Assembly (NCBI RefSeq): GCF_030819275.1
Contig: NZ_JAUTBL010000001.1
Coordinates: 1,332,501-1,396,500 of the forward strand
Direction of reading: 5' to 3'
Length of the DNA: 64,000 nt
DNA from: Agrobacterium larrymoorei
GTDB lineage: Bacteria; Pseudomonadota; Alphaproteobacteria; Rhizobiales; Rhizobiaceae
This document shows positions 43,006 through 53,165 of the stretch, piece by piece (the stretch's first letter is position 1; the number at the start of each line of letters is the position of its first letter). The notes under the pieces were generated by a model, which saw only the letters and a program-made list of their open reading frames with translations, made no database searches and was not told the DNA's origin. The position numbers were made by a program, and so were the translations under genes.

Positions 43006-43938
43006 TCATGGCGCCCTCGCGATAGCGGAAGCCTTGCGGATGGCGTCGATCATCAGGGCGAGCGAGGTCGACGTTGCTGTATCCGTCCGCATTGTCAGCC
43101 CCACGGGGCCGCTTGTGTCGGAGGTGTCGAAGGGTAGAACCGCAAGCGCCCCCGCCTCGACATCGCCGACGACCACACCCTCAGAAATGATCCAGACGGC
43201 ATCGCTCATGCGGACATAGGCGCGTCCAAAGGAATCTGAGACCGTTTCGATCTGCGTCCGCGGCATGACCACGCCTTGCGAGATCAAAAATTGGTCGACG
43301 ATCGGCCGGATCACCGAATTGCGGGTCGGCATCAACATTGGGTAGTTTGAGAGCTCGGTGAAGAGATCAGCCTTGTGAGACAGCAATCTATGGTCAGGGC
43401 GAACAACGAAAACCACCCTTTCCGAATAGAGGTGCTCGAAGCTGAGCCCCGTCATTTTTTCCGGAGCGGCAAGCCGGCCAACGACGAGATCGAGATCGCC
43501 CTGCCGCAATTGCTCCAGCAGGATTGCGTTTTCTCCAGTGACAATCTTGACGGGCGCCTGCGTTACGTCACCGAGAAAGCGCGTCATGGCGTCCGGCATG
43601 ATGCGCGCCGATACCGTCGGCAGTGCGCCGATGCGCACTGGCGGATCGGTCTGCGCCGCTTCCCGCGAGACAGCATCGACCGCTTGGCGAAGGGCGGCCA
43701 TTGTGGCACTCGCATGTCGCAGGAAGATGTCGCCAAGCCGCGTCGGGCGAATTCCGCGGCCTTCGCGTTCGAAGAGCGCGACACCCAGCACATCCTCCAA
43801 TTCTCTCACCGTTTTGGTGACGGCCGGCTGGCTGATATGCAGTGAGTCTGCCGCCCGCATGACGCTCTTTTGCCGCGCCACCTCGACAAAGGCTTGCAGA
43901 TGCCTGAGCTTGATACGTGGATCGAGGAGAGAAGCCAT
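43006..43938 (-). CDS. pcaQ: LysR-type activator of protocatechuate catabolism
   Basis: A 310-residue LysR regulator: HTH RHLQAFVEVARQKSVMRAADSLHISQPAVTKTVRELEDVLG (about residues 12-52) and a C-terminal effector domain. It is divergent from a pca operon exactly as pcaQ is in Agrobacterium and Sinorhizobium, where PcaQ responds to 3-carboxymuconate and related intermediates. The ATG at 43938 is preferred over the TTG at 43947. A PcaQ-type site overlaps the start codon. Confidence 0.9.
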   Translation of the reverse strand: MASLLDPRIKLRHLQAFVEVARQKSVMRAADSLHISQPAVTKTVRELEDVLGVALFEREGRGIRPTRLGDIFLRHASATMAALRQAVDAVSREAAQTDPPVRIGALPTVSARIMPDAMTRFLGDVTQAPVKIVTGENAILLEQLRQGDLDLVVGRLAAPEKMTGLSFEHLYSERVVFVVRPDHRLLSHKADLFTELSNYPMLMPTRNSVIRPIVDQFLISQGVVMPRTQIETVSDSFGRAYVRMSDAVWIISEGVVVGDVEAGALAVLPFDTSDTSGPVGLTMRTDTATSTSLALMIDAIRKASAIARAP

Positions 43939-43952
43939 AACCACCAAGTTAT
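43937..43952. promoter_or_regulatory. PcaQ-type binding site
   Basis: ATAACCACCAAGTTAT: ATAACC, four bases, AGTTAT. This is close to the ATAACC-N4-GGTTAA site described for PcaQ in Sinorhizobium meliloti and lies between the divergent pcaQ and pca operon. It overlaps the first codon of pcaQ, which would allow autorepression. Confidence 0.6.
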
Positions 43953-44069
43953 GAGATGTGTTGAAAATCTCATTTTACTTAACCGGCGCCATCTTGCAAT
44001 CTCCGAGCTAAGAGGAGTGAGAGATGACATTTTCTTCACGTTGACGGCGTCGCGATTCATTACCGGACC

Positions 44070-45973
<1,904 letters not shown>

Positions 45974-45974
45974 C

Positions 45975-46595
45975 ATGGTACAGCCGCTCGACTATCTCAA
46001 GGAAAGCGCCTCCCAGACGGCGGGTCCCTATGTCCATATCGGCTGCACGCCGAATTTCGTCGGCATCAACGGCGTCTTCGAGCGCGATCTCGGTGCGGGA
46101 AAGCTCTATGACGACCAGGCGACCGGCACCCGCATCACCATTCGCGGCACTGTCTTCGACGGCGGCGGTTATGCGCTGAAGGATGCGCTGGTGGAAATCT
46201 GGCAGGCAGACGCTCAAGGGCTCTACAACAGTCCGAGCGAAACGGCTGGCGCTGCCGACCCCCATTTTACCGGTTGGGGCCGCTCGCCAGGAGATATGGA
46301 GACTGGGGAATTCCTGTTCGAAACGATTAAGCCGGGCCGCGTTCCATTTAAGGACGGGCGCTTCATGGCGCCGCACATCACCTTTTGGATCGTCGCGCGT
46401 GGCATCAATATCGGCCTGCATACGAGAATGTATTTCCCAGATGAGGGTGCCGCAAACGCCGCCGATCCGGTTCTTGCTCGTATAGAGCACAAGGACCGCG
46501 TTCCAACGCTGATCGCAAAGCCGGATGGTGACAACGCCTATCGCTTCGACATTCGCCTGCAAGGCGATGGCGAAACCGTTTTCTTCGATATCTGA
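45975..46595 (+). CDS. pcaG: Protocatechuate 3,4-dioxygenase alpha subunit
   Basis: 206 residues, homologous to the beta subunit but without the full iron ligand set, as usual for PcaG (HIGCTPNFVGIN, VEIWQADAQGLYNSP, APHITFWIVARGINIGLHTRMYF). The ATG at 45975, one base after the pcaH stop, has GGAGGGG upstream; the longer open frame is a shadow of pcaH. Confidence 0.95.
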   Translation: MVQPLDYLKESASQTAGPYVHIGCTPNFVGINGVFERDLGAGKLYDDQATGTRITIRGTVFDGGGYALKDALVEIWQADAQGLYNSPSETAGAADPHFTGWGRSPGDMETGEFLFETIKPGRVPFKDGRFMAPHITFWIVARGINIGLHTRMYFPDEGAANAADPVLARIEHKDRVPTLIAKPDGDNAYRFDIRLQGDGETVFFDI

Positions 46596-46600
46596 CTGCT

Positions 46601-47668
46601 ATGAGCCTCTCGCCCTTCGATCATCCTTTCCTGTCCGGTCTCTTCGGCGATGCCGAGATCGCGGCGCTATTTACCGCAGAGGCCGATATTGCCGCGATGA
46701 TCCGCTTTGAAAGGGTTCTGGCGCTGGCCGAAGCGGAATGCGGCCTGCTTCCCCCCGATATCGCCGATGCCATCAACGTCTCGCTGGCGGATTTCGTGCC
46801 GGATATGGCTGGGCTTGCGGAGGGCATGGCGCGTGATGGTGTGGTGGTTCCGGCGCTCATTCGCCAGATGCGCGCGGCGGTTGGTGGGGCTGCCGCGGAG
46901 AAGGTACATTTCGGTGCGACAAGCCAGGATGTGATCGATACCAGCCTGATGTTGAGACTGAAAGCCGCGAACCACATCATTCAGGGTCGATTGGAGGCGG
47001 TGATCGGCGATCTCGAAGCCCTTCTGGAGCGTGACGGCGACAAGCCACTGATGGCTCATACGCGAATGCAGGCCGCAATCGCGATCAAGGCCGCCGACCG
47101 GATTGACGCCTGGCGATCACCCCTGGAGCGGACGCGATCCCGGCTTGTGCATTTTGCCATGGATGGATTTTCCCTACAGTTCGGTGGTGCTGCGGGAACG
47201 CTCGAACGCTTCGGTCATGGCGGTCCGGCTTTGCGCGCGGTCCTCGCTGACCGTCTCGGCCTTCATGATCGTGCGCAATGGCACAGCCAGCGTGACACTA
47301 TTTGCGAGTTCGCTGGCCTTCTGTCGCTTGTTACCGGTAGTCTTGGAAAGATTGGTCAGGACATTTCGTTGCTCGCCCAAGCAGGTGACGAGATAAGCCT
47401 TGCAGGTGGTGGTGGTTCTTCCGCCATGCCGCATAAGCAGAACCCGGTTGCAGCTGAACTTCTGGTCACCCTCGCGCGCTTCAACGCGACGCAGGTTTCG
47501 GCGCTTCATCATTCGCTTGTGCACGAGCAGGAGCGTTCGGGTGCCGCGTGGATGCTGGAGTGGATGGCGCTCCCGCCCATGGTTCTGACAACCGCCACCG
47601 CATTGCGGACGGCTCGCCGGCTTGTAAGTGACATCAAACGGATCGGGCAGGAGGATCATCTCAGGTGA
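46601..47668 (+). CDS. pcaB: 3-carboxy-cis,cis-muconate cycloisomerase
   Basis: A 355-residue member of the fumarase/adenylosuccinate lyase superfamily with the signature GGSSAMPHKQNPV and the FGATSQDVIDTSLMLR segment. It converts 3-carboxymuconate to 4-carboxymuconolactone. It is the last gene of the pca operon, 5 bp after pcaG. The length matches the shorter rhizobial form. Confidence 0.94.
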   Translation: MSLSPFDHPFLSGLFGDAEIAALFTAEADIAAMIRFERVLALAEAECGLLPPDIADAINVSLADFVPDMAGLAEGMARDGVVVPALIRQMRAAVGGAAAEKVHFGATSQDVIDTSLMLRLKAANHIIQGRLEAVIGDLEALLERDGDKPLMAHTRMQAAIAIKAADRIDAWRSPLERTRSRLVHFAMDGFSLQFGGAAGTLERFGHGGPALRAVLADRLGLHDRAQWHSQRDTICEFAGLLSLVTGSLGKIGQDISLLAQAGDEISLAGGGGSSAMPHKQNPVAAELLVTLARFNATQVSALHHSLVHEQERSGAAWMLEWMALPPMVLTTATALRTARRLVSDIKRIGQEDHLR

Positions 47669-47814
47669 GGATGAGCCACTCGTGAGACGTATGGAAATGC
47701 CGCGGCCGCACGGAATGGCCCCGTTTGGCTTATGACTTGAAATCATTGAGTAAACAGAAGCTAGATCACTCGAAAAATCCGTCAAAAAAGCTGTGTTTTC
47801 CCTCTGCTTAAACG

Positions 47815-47844
47815 TTGACAAAAAAATGAACTAACTGGTACAAA
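47815..47844 (+). promoter_or_regulatory. Promoter and TetR-type operator of the quinate/shikimate uptake operon
   Basis: A TTGACA (47815-47820) and a TACAAA (47839-47844) lie 18 bp apart. AACTAACTGGTACA (47829-47842) fills the space between them and matches 12 of 14 bases with a site at 53130-53143 beside the tetR gene. The 325-bp gap between pcaB and the permease gene holds no other recognised feature. Confidence 0.6.
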
Positions 47845-47993
47845 CATTCATCGGTCGGGTTTGTATGGGGCTTGGGAGAGCTCTTTCGATAGACAATCCG
47901 GCAGGAACAAGGGAGCGTTCGACGTCTGCGGGCAGAGAGCGGAAGACGACTGAGGGACAGGCTGACACCTGACTTGAACGTCGCGGAGGAACC

Positions 47994-48662
47994 ATGTCAT
48001 ACAGTCTCGATTTCTCGGCGGTCATTGATCGCCTTCCCGAGCTGCTCGTTGCGTGTCTTGCCACCATCGGCCTGGCGATTGCCGGCATGTCGCTGGCGAC
48101 CGTCATCGGTATTTTGGGCGTTGTGGCGCGACGGTCGCGCTTTAAGCTGTTGCGCGGCCTTGTCATCGGCTTCGTCGAACTGATCCGCAATACGCCCTTC
48201 CTGGTTCAGATATTTTTCATCTTCTTCGCCCTGCCGCAGCTCGGTTTGCGCCTCAACCCGACAGTGACCGCCATCGTCGCGCTGGCGCTTAACGGTGGCG
48301 CCTATGCGATCGAAATCATTCGTGGCGGTGTAGACGCGGTTCCCAAGGGGCAGGTGGAAGCAGGGCTTGCGCTTGGACTCGGTCGCGCGCAAATCTTCCG
48401 CCACATCATTCTCAAGCCTGCGCTGCGGGCAGTCTACCCATCGCTCACCAGCCAGTTCATCATGTTGACGCTCACGACCTCCGTTTGCACGTCGATCGCC
48501 GCTTACGAACTCACCTCGGTGGCGCAGAAGATCGAGGCGGATACCTTCCGCTCCTTCGAAGTCTATTTTTCCATCACGCTGCTCTATCTCGTGATTTCCT
48601 CGCTGATGATGGGCGTCTTCGGTCTCATCTCGCGCATCTCTTTCAGCTACCCGGTCAAGTGA
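47994..48662 (+). CDS. Polar amino-acid-type ABC transporter permease (predicted quinate/shikimate uptake)
   Basis: A 222-residue HisM/GlnP-family permease with about five membrane segments and the ATPase-contact loop GGVDAVPKGQVEAGLALGLGRAQIFRHIILKPALR. It pairs with the next gene. The family transports amino acids or opines, but the operon ends in quinate/shikimate enzymes, so a cyclic hydroxy acid is the likely substrate. Confidence 0.88.
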   Translation: MSYSLDFSAVIDRLPELLVACLATIGLAIAGMSLATVIGILGVVARRSRFKLLRGLVIGFVELIRNTPFLVQIFFIFFALPQLGLRLNPTVTAIVALALNGGAYAIEIIRGGVDAVPKGQVEAGLALGLGRAQIFRHIILKPALRAVYPSLTSQFIMLTLTTSVCTSIAAYELTSVAQKIEADTFRSFEVYFSITLLYLVISSLMMGVFGLISRISFSYPVK

Positions 48663-48672
48663 GGAGACGATC

Positions 48673-49323
48673 ATGGCAAGCATAGGCCCCAACGAACTGT
48701 TCTTCCTCATGCAAGGCCTGAAGTGGACCATCGCATTGACCTTGATCGGCTTTGCAGGTGGTGGTGTGTTCGGCCTGCTCGTGGCGTTGGCACGTACCGC
48801 CGAAGCCCCATCCATCCGTCGCGCAACGGCTGGCTATATCGCGGTCTTTCAGGGCACACCGCTCCTCATGCAGCTCTTCGTGGTCTATTACGGCGTGGCT
48901 CTGCTCGGCTTCAACATCGATGCGTGGATCGCGGTCGCCATCGCTTTCACACTGCATGCCAGCGCCTTTCTCGGTGAAGTCTGGCGGGGCGGTATACAGG
49001 CTGTTCCGAAGGGGCAGACGGAAGCGGCTCGTGCGCTTGGCCTGCACTACAGGTCGATCATGATGGATGTGGTCCTGCCGCAGGCGCTACGCATTTCGTT
49101 GCCGGCCACCATCGGTTTCCTGGTGCAGCTCATCAAGGGCACGTCGCTTGCTGCCATTGTCGGCTTTGTCGAATTGTCGCGCGCCGGCCAGATCGTCTCC
49201 AACCAGACGTTCCGTCCGCTTACCGTTTTCGCCATCGTTGGCCTCATCTATTTCCTGATCTGCTGGCCGCTCTCTCTTTGGGGTGCCGGCGTCGAGAAAC
49301 GCCTTCAGACCGCCGCTCGATAG
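48673..49323 (+). CDS. Polar amino-acid-type ABC transporter permease, second subunit
   Basis: A 216-residue permease of the same family; its ATPase-contact loop is GGIQAVPKGQTEAARALGLHYRSIMMDVVLPQALR. It starts 10 bp after the first permease with GAGGAG in front. The two form the membrane channel. Confidence 0.88.
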   Translation: MASIGPNELFFLMQGLKWTIALTLIGFAGGGVFGLLVALARTAEAPSIRRATAGYIAVFQGTPLLMQLFVVYYGVALLGFNIDAWIAVAIAFTLHASAFLGEVWRGGIQAVPKGQTEAARALGLHYRSIMMDVVLPQALRISLPATIGFLVQLIKGTSLAAIVGFVELSRAGQIVSNQTFRPLTVFAIVGLIYFLICWPLSLWGAGVEKRLQTAAR

Positions 49324-49437
49324 AGCGTCGTGGAAAGACCCGTCGTGCCTTTTGGAAATCGGCTTCGATTTTCAGGCCGATGGGGGAGGAGATCTACTTT
49401 CGTGACCATGCATTCATCAGTTTACAAGGAGGAGAAT

Positions 49438-50277
49438 ATGATGAAATCCAGCATGACTTTCGGTCGCCGCAGCGTGCTTGCGCTTATGGCCGCCGTCGCA
49501 ACTCTGCCTTTCATGGCGCCGGTCGACGCCTTTGCCGGCACCGTCGAAGAAGCAAAGGCCAAGGGCAAGGTCGTTATCGGAATTCAAGGCGACAACGCGC
49601 CTTGGGGCTTTGTCAATTCGAGCGGCGTGCAGGACGGCTTCGACGCGGATATCGGCAAGGCATTTGCCGAGTATCTCGGCGTGAAGGCCGAGTTCGTCCC
49701 GCTTGCGGTCGCCAACCGTATTCCAGCGCTTCTGACGGGCAAGGTCGATGTGCTCTTTGCCACAATGGCAATGACGTCTGAACGCGCCAAGAGCATCCAA
49801 TATTCGAAGCCCTATGTCGGCAATGTGTTTTCCGTCTATGCCGCTAAGGACAAGAAGATTGCTGGCTTTGACGACCTGACCGGCGTCAGCGTCGGCGTTC
49901 CGAAGTCGAGCGCTATGGATACCGCAATCACTGCTGGAGCCGGTACGAAGGCCAACATCCTTCGTTTCGACGACGATGCGTCCAACATCCAAGCTATCAT
50001 TTCCGGCCAGGTCGACGCCGTCGGCGGAAACATGTTCTACGGTGATCGCCTGAACAAGGCAGCCGATGGCAAGTTCGAATCCAAGTTCGAATTGACCACC
50101 ATGTATAATGGCGCCGGTACCCGCCCGGGTGAGAAGGACTGGAACGAAACCATCAACAAGTTCCTCGACCAGATCAAGTCCGATGGCCAGCTCGCGAAGA
50201 TCTACGACAAGTGGATGAAGCGACCCATTCCGAATTTCCCGGAAAGCCTGCCCGACATTCCGTTCACCGTTAAGTAA
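49438..50277 (+). CDS. ABC transporter periplasmic solute-binding protein (predicted quinate/shikimate)
   Basis: A 279-residue family 3 solute-binding protein. A signal peptide (FGRRSVLALMAAVATLPFMAPVDAFA) precedes VVIGIQGDNAPWGFVNSSGVQDGFDADIGKAFAEYLG, and VDVLFATMAMTSERAKSIQYSKPY is also typical. A strong AAGGAGGAG precedes tandem ATGs at 49438 and 49441. Ligand inferred from the operon only. Confidence 0.88.
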   Translation: MMKSSMTFGRRSVLALMAAVATLPFMAPVDAFAGTVEEAKAKGKVVIGIQGDNAPWGFVNSSGVQDGFDADIGKAFAEYLGVKAEFVPLAVANRIPALLTGKVDVLFATMAMTSERAKSIQYSKPYVGNVFSVYAAKDKKIAGFDDLTGVSVGVPKSSAMDTAITAGAGTKANILRFDDDASNIQAIISGQVDAVGGNMFYGDRLNKAADGKFESKFELTTMYNGAGTRPGEKDWNETINKFLDQIKSDGQLAKIYDKWMKRPIPNFPESLPDIPFTVK

Positions 50278-50289
50278 GCAGGAGCTTAC

Positions 50290-51051
50290 ATGCCCCAATC
50301 CCACGCCACAGAGGCTCCGCTGATCGCCCTAGAAGGGGTGGGAAAGTGGTATGGAGCCTATCACGCGCTCAAAAACGTCAACATCACAGTCCGCAAAGGC
50401 GAAAAAATCGTTCTTTGCGGACCGTCCGGTTCTGGTAAATCAACGCTGATCCGCTGCATCAACCATCTGGAGGAAATCCAGGAAGGAAGGATCACTGTCG
50501 AAGGCACCACGCTGACCGATTCCGCCCGCGCCATCGATGCCGTGCGTCGGGAGGTGGGCATGGTGTTTCAGAGCTTCAACCTCTTCCCGCACAAGACCAT
50601 CATGGAAAACTGCACGCTTGCGCCGATGCGGGTAAAGGGTCTCGACAAGGCGACCGCCGAGGAAACCGCACGCAAATATCTCGCTCGCGTGCGCATCCTC
50701 GATCAGGCCGACAAGTATCCCGCCCAGCTTTCCGGCGGCCAGCAGCAGCGTGCGGCGATCGCCCGCGCACTATGCATGGAACCGAAGGCCATGCTCTTCG
50801 ACGAGCCAACCTCGGCGCTCGATCCTGAAATGGTCAAGGAAGTGCTCGACACCATGATTGGTCTCGCGCGCGACGGAATGACCATGATCTGCGTGACTCA
50901 CGAAATGGGTTTTGCCCGCCAGGTGGCCGATCGCGTGGTCTTCATGGCATCCGGCGAGATCATCGAGGAAGGGCCGCCGGAGGAGTTCTTCCGCGATCCC
51001 AAACACCAGCGTACGCGCACCTTCCTCGGCGAAATTCTGGCGCACCACTGA
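50290..51051 (+). CDS. ABC transporter ATPase, polar amino-acid type
   Basis: A 253-residue ATPase: Walker [10 protein letters not shown], signature [15 protein letters not shown], Walker [17 protein letters not shown], and H-loop CVTHEMGFA. It energises the two permeases encoded upstream. Confidence 0.93.
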   Translation: MPQSHATEAPLIALEGVGKWYGAYHALKNVNITVRKGEKIVLCGPSGSGKSTLIRCINHLEEIQEGRITVEGTTLTDSARAIDAVRREVGMVFQSFNLFPHKTIMENCTLAPMRVKGLDKATAEETARKYLARVRILDQADKYPAQLSGGQQQRAAIARALCMEPKAMLFDEPTSALDPEMVKEVLDTMIGLARDGMTMICVTHEMGFARQVADRVVFMASGEIIEEGPPEEFFRDPKHQRTRTFLGEILAHH

Positions 51052-51107
51052 AGCAAGCGGCGGGGTGGCCCGCCGCGCCTTTTACGCCGCACGAACGGTC
51101 CAGATCC

Positions 51108-51977
51108 ATGACAGAACGAACCGCCTATCAAGTCGGCCTCATCGGTGCCGACATCCAGCTCTCAAAATCGCCGGCACTTCACATGCGCGAGGGTCGCGCG
51201 CACGGTCTCGATTATGTCTACGAACTCGTGGACATCAATGTCCGAAACGTGCCGGAGACGGCACTGCCTGAGCTGCTAACGGAGCTGGAAGCCCGTGGCT
51301 TTGCCGGGACCAACATCACGCACCCGTTCAAACAGGCGGTCATTGCCCATCTTGACGAGCTTTCCGAGGACGCCCGCATGCTGGGCGCCGTCAACACGGT
51401 GGTCTTCAAAGATGGCAAGCGCATCGGTCACAACACCGACTGGTACGGTTTTTATGAAAGCTTTCTGCGCGGTCTGGCCGATGCCCCGCGTGAGAGGGCG
51501 CTGCTCATCGGCGCGGGCGGTGCCGGCGTCGCCGTCGCCCATGCCGCCTTGAAACTCGGTATCGGCAGGCTCGATATCTTCGACCAGGACGACGCGCGTG
51601 CTGAAAGGCTTGCGCAGCAACTCAACACGCGCTTTGGCGAGGGCCGAGCTGCGCCAGCCAAGACGCCAGCAGCCGTGCTGCGCGATGCCGATGGTCTTAT
51701 CCACGCGACACCCGTCGGCATGCCGGCCCATCCCGGCATCCCCGTCGATCCCGATTTGATTGCGCCGCGCCACTGGGTTGCGGATATCGTCTATATGCCG
51801 CTCATCACCACGCTGATTGAGACGGCTGCTGCGAAGGGCTGTCGGACGTTGCCAGGTGGCGGCATGGCGATTTTCCAGGCTGTCGGTGCATTCCGACTGT
51901 TCTGCGGGCGTGAGCCGGATGCGGAACGGATGAGCGCGCATTTTGCCGAGATGTTTCAAGCGGAGGCAGCCGCATGA
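51108..51977 (+). CDS. Quinate/shikimate dehydrogenase, NAD-type
   Basis: A 289-residue AroE-family enzyme: substrate site [19 protein letters not shown] with the catalytic Lys, NTDWYGF, and the Rossmann loop [13 protein letters not shown]. The cofactor loop reads [14 protein letters not shown]; an Asp after the second strand, in place of the NRT of NADP-dependent AroE, suggests NAD, as in Corynebacterium quinate/shikimate dehydrogenase. That points to a catabolic role: oxidising quinate or shikimate to dehydroquinate or dehydroshikimate. It overlaps aroQ by 4 bp. Confidence 0.9.
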   Translation: MTERTAYQVGLIGADIQLSKSPALHMREGRAHGLDYVYELVDINVRNVPETALPELLTELEARGFAGTNITHPFKQAVIAHLDELSEDARMLGAVNTVVFKDGKRIGHNTDWYGFYESFLRGLADAPRERALLIGAGGAGVAVAHAALKLGIGRLDIFDQDDARAERLAQQLNTRFGEGRAAPAKTPAAVLRDADGLIHATPVGMPAHPGIPVDPDLIAPRHWVADIVYMPLITTLIETAAAKGCRTLPGGGMAIFQAVGAFRLFCGREPDAERMSAHFAEMFQAEAAA

Positions 51978-52411
51978 GCCTGTTCTTCGTTCTTAACGGA
52001 CCGAACCTCAACCTGCTCGGACAGCGCCAGCCGGAAATCTACGGCCGTGAGACGCTTTCCGATGTCGAAGGGGCGTGTCGCGACATAGCGGCAGCTTCGG
52101 GTCATGAAATTTTCTTCGCGCAGAGTAATCGGGAATACGAGCTAATCGACTGGATTCACGAGGCGCGCGGCAATGCCGCTGGCATTGTTATCAACCCCGG
52201 CGCTTTCAGTCACACGTCGATTGCCATCCTCGATGCGTTGAACGCCTATGAGGCGCCCGTGATCGAGGTCCATATTTCCAACATTCACAAGCGGGAAGTC
52301 TTCCGCCACCATTCCTATGTGTCGACACGAGCCGACGGCGTCATCGCGGGTCTCGGTATCGAAGGCTACAGCGTGGCGCTTCGCCGTCTCATCGCTCTTC
52401 AGACCCGATAG
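51974..52411 (+). CDS. aroQ: Type II 3-dehydroquinate dehydratase
   Basis: A 145-residue type II enzyme: [16 protein letters not shown] with the catalytic Tyr and Arg, [18 protein letters not shown], and [20 protein letters not shown]. It converts 3-dehydroquinate to 3-dehydroshikimate. Being last in an uptake/dehydrogenase operon, it is probably a catabolic copy. It converges with and overlaps the tetR gene by 23 bp. Confidence 0.95.
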   Translation: MSLFFVLNGPNLNLLGQRQPEIYGRETLSDVEGACRDIAAASGHEIFFAQSNREYELIDWIHEARGNAAGIVINPGAFSHTSIAILDALNAYEAPVIEVHISNIHKREVFRHHSYVSTRADGVIAGLGIEGYSVALRRLIALQTR

Positions 52412-53084
52412 CGTCGATATGTTCGGGCCGGACCACATAGCGCAAAACCATCTCCGCCACATGGCGCGACAGCGTTTGCTGCGCATGCGGCGTGAAAAGG
52501 TCTTCGCCGAAGATGGAGGAGAAAGTCGGAGCGTTGGAGACGTTGAAAAAGGAAAGAGCGCTGATCTGCCAGTGGAGTTCCAGTGCCTCGATCCCTTCAC
52601 GGAAAACACCGCTCTCCTGACCGCGCTTCAGCACCGCCTCCAATGCGGCAATGGCCGGACGGTTGAGGCTACGGATCGTCTTCGACATCTGCACATGCCG
52701 GCCATGATGGATGTTTTCGATCATGACCATGCGGATGAAGGCAGGGTTTCGGCGGTGATGCTCGAAAGTGTAGCGACAGAGTGCATCGAGTGCCGTCATT
52801 GGGCCCAGATGATCCAGCGCCAGATCGCTCTCGCCGCCGCGCACCTTGCTGTATGCCTCTTCCAGAACGCGCTGGTACAGGCCCTCCTTGTCGCCAAAAT
52901 AATAATAGATCATGCGTTTGGACGTCTTCGTCCGTGCGGCGATCTCGTCTATCCGAGCGCCCGAAAGGCCGTTTTGGGAAAATTCCTCCATCGCGACCGC
53001 CAGAATGTCGCGCCGCACGCCTTCCGGATCGCGTTTGGCCGAACGCGCCTTCTTGCCCTCAGTGGTCGTCGCGGTGCTCGTCAT
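52389..53084 (-). CDS. TetR-family repressor of the quinate/shikimate genes
   Basis: 231 residues. The N-terminal helix-turn-helix is [55 protein letters not shown], and the C-terminal ligand domain has the pattern of TetR_C. The long upstream extension is a shadow of the dehydratase gene; ATG 53084 follows a GGGGGAA. It is divergent from the dehydratase gene and convergent with aroQ, with a shared operator-like sequence before both target operons. Confidence 0.88.
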   Translation of the reverse strand: MTSTATTTEGKKARSAKRDPEGVRRDILAVAMEEFSQNGLSGARIDEIAARTKTSKRMIYYYFGDKEGLYQRVLEEAYSKVRGGESDLALDHLGPMTALDALCRYTFEHHRRNPAFIRMVMIENIHHGRHVQMSKTIRSLNRPAIAALEAVLKRGQESGVFREGIEALELHWQISALSFFNVSNAPTFSSIFGEDLFTPHAQQTLSRHVAEMVLRYVVRPEHIDAIGSEER

Positions 53085-53129
53085 GTTTCCCCCGGATGCT
53101 CGGCATCCGCGTTTTCCACGTTCCATATT

Positions 53130-53143
53130 AACCAACTCGTACA
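53130..53143. promoter_or_regulatory. Candidate TetR operator in the tetR/dehydratase divergent promoter
   Basis: AACCAACTCGTACA, matching 12 of 14 bases of the site at 47829-47842 before the uptake operon. It overlaps a TACATA that could be the -10 box of the dehydratase gene and lies midway between the divergent starts. Confidence 0.6.
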
Positions 53144-53165
53144 TAAACACGAAAGGTAAGGCAAT

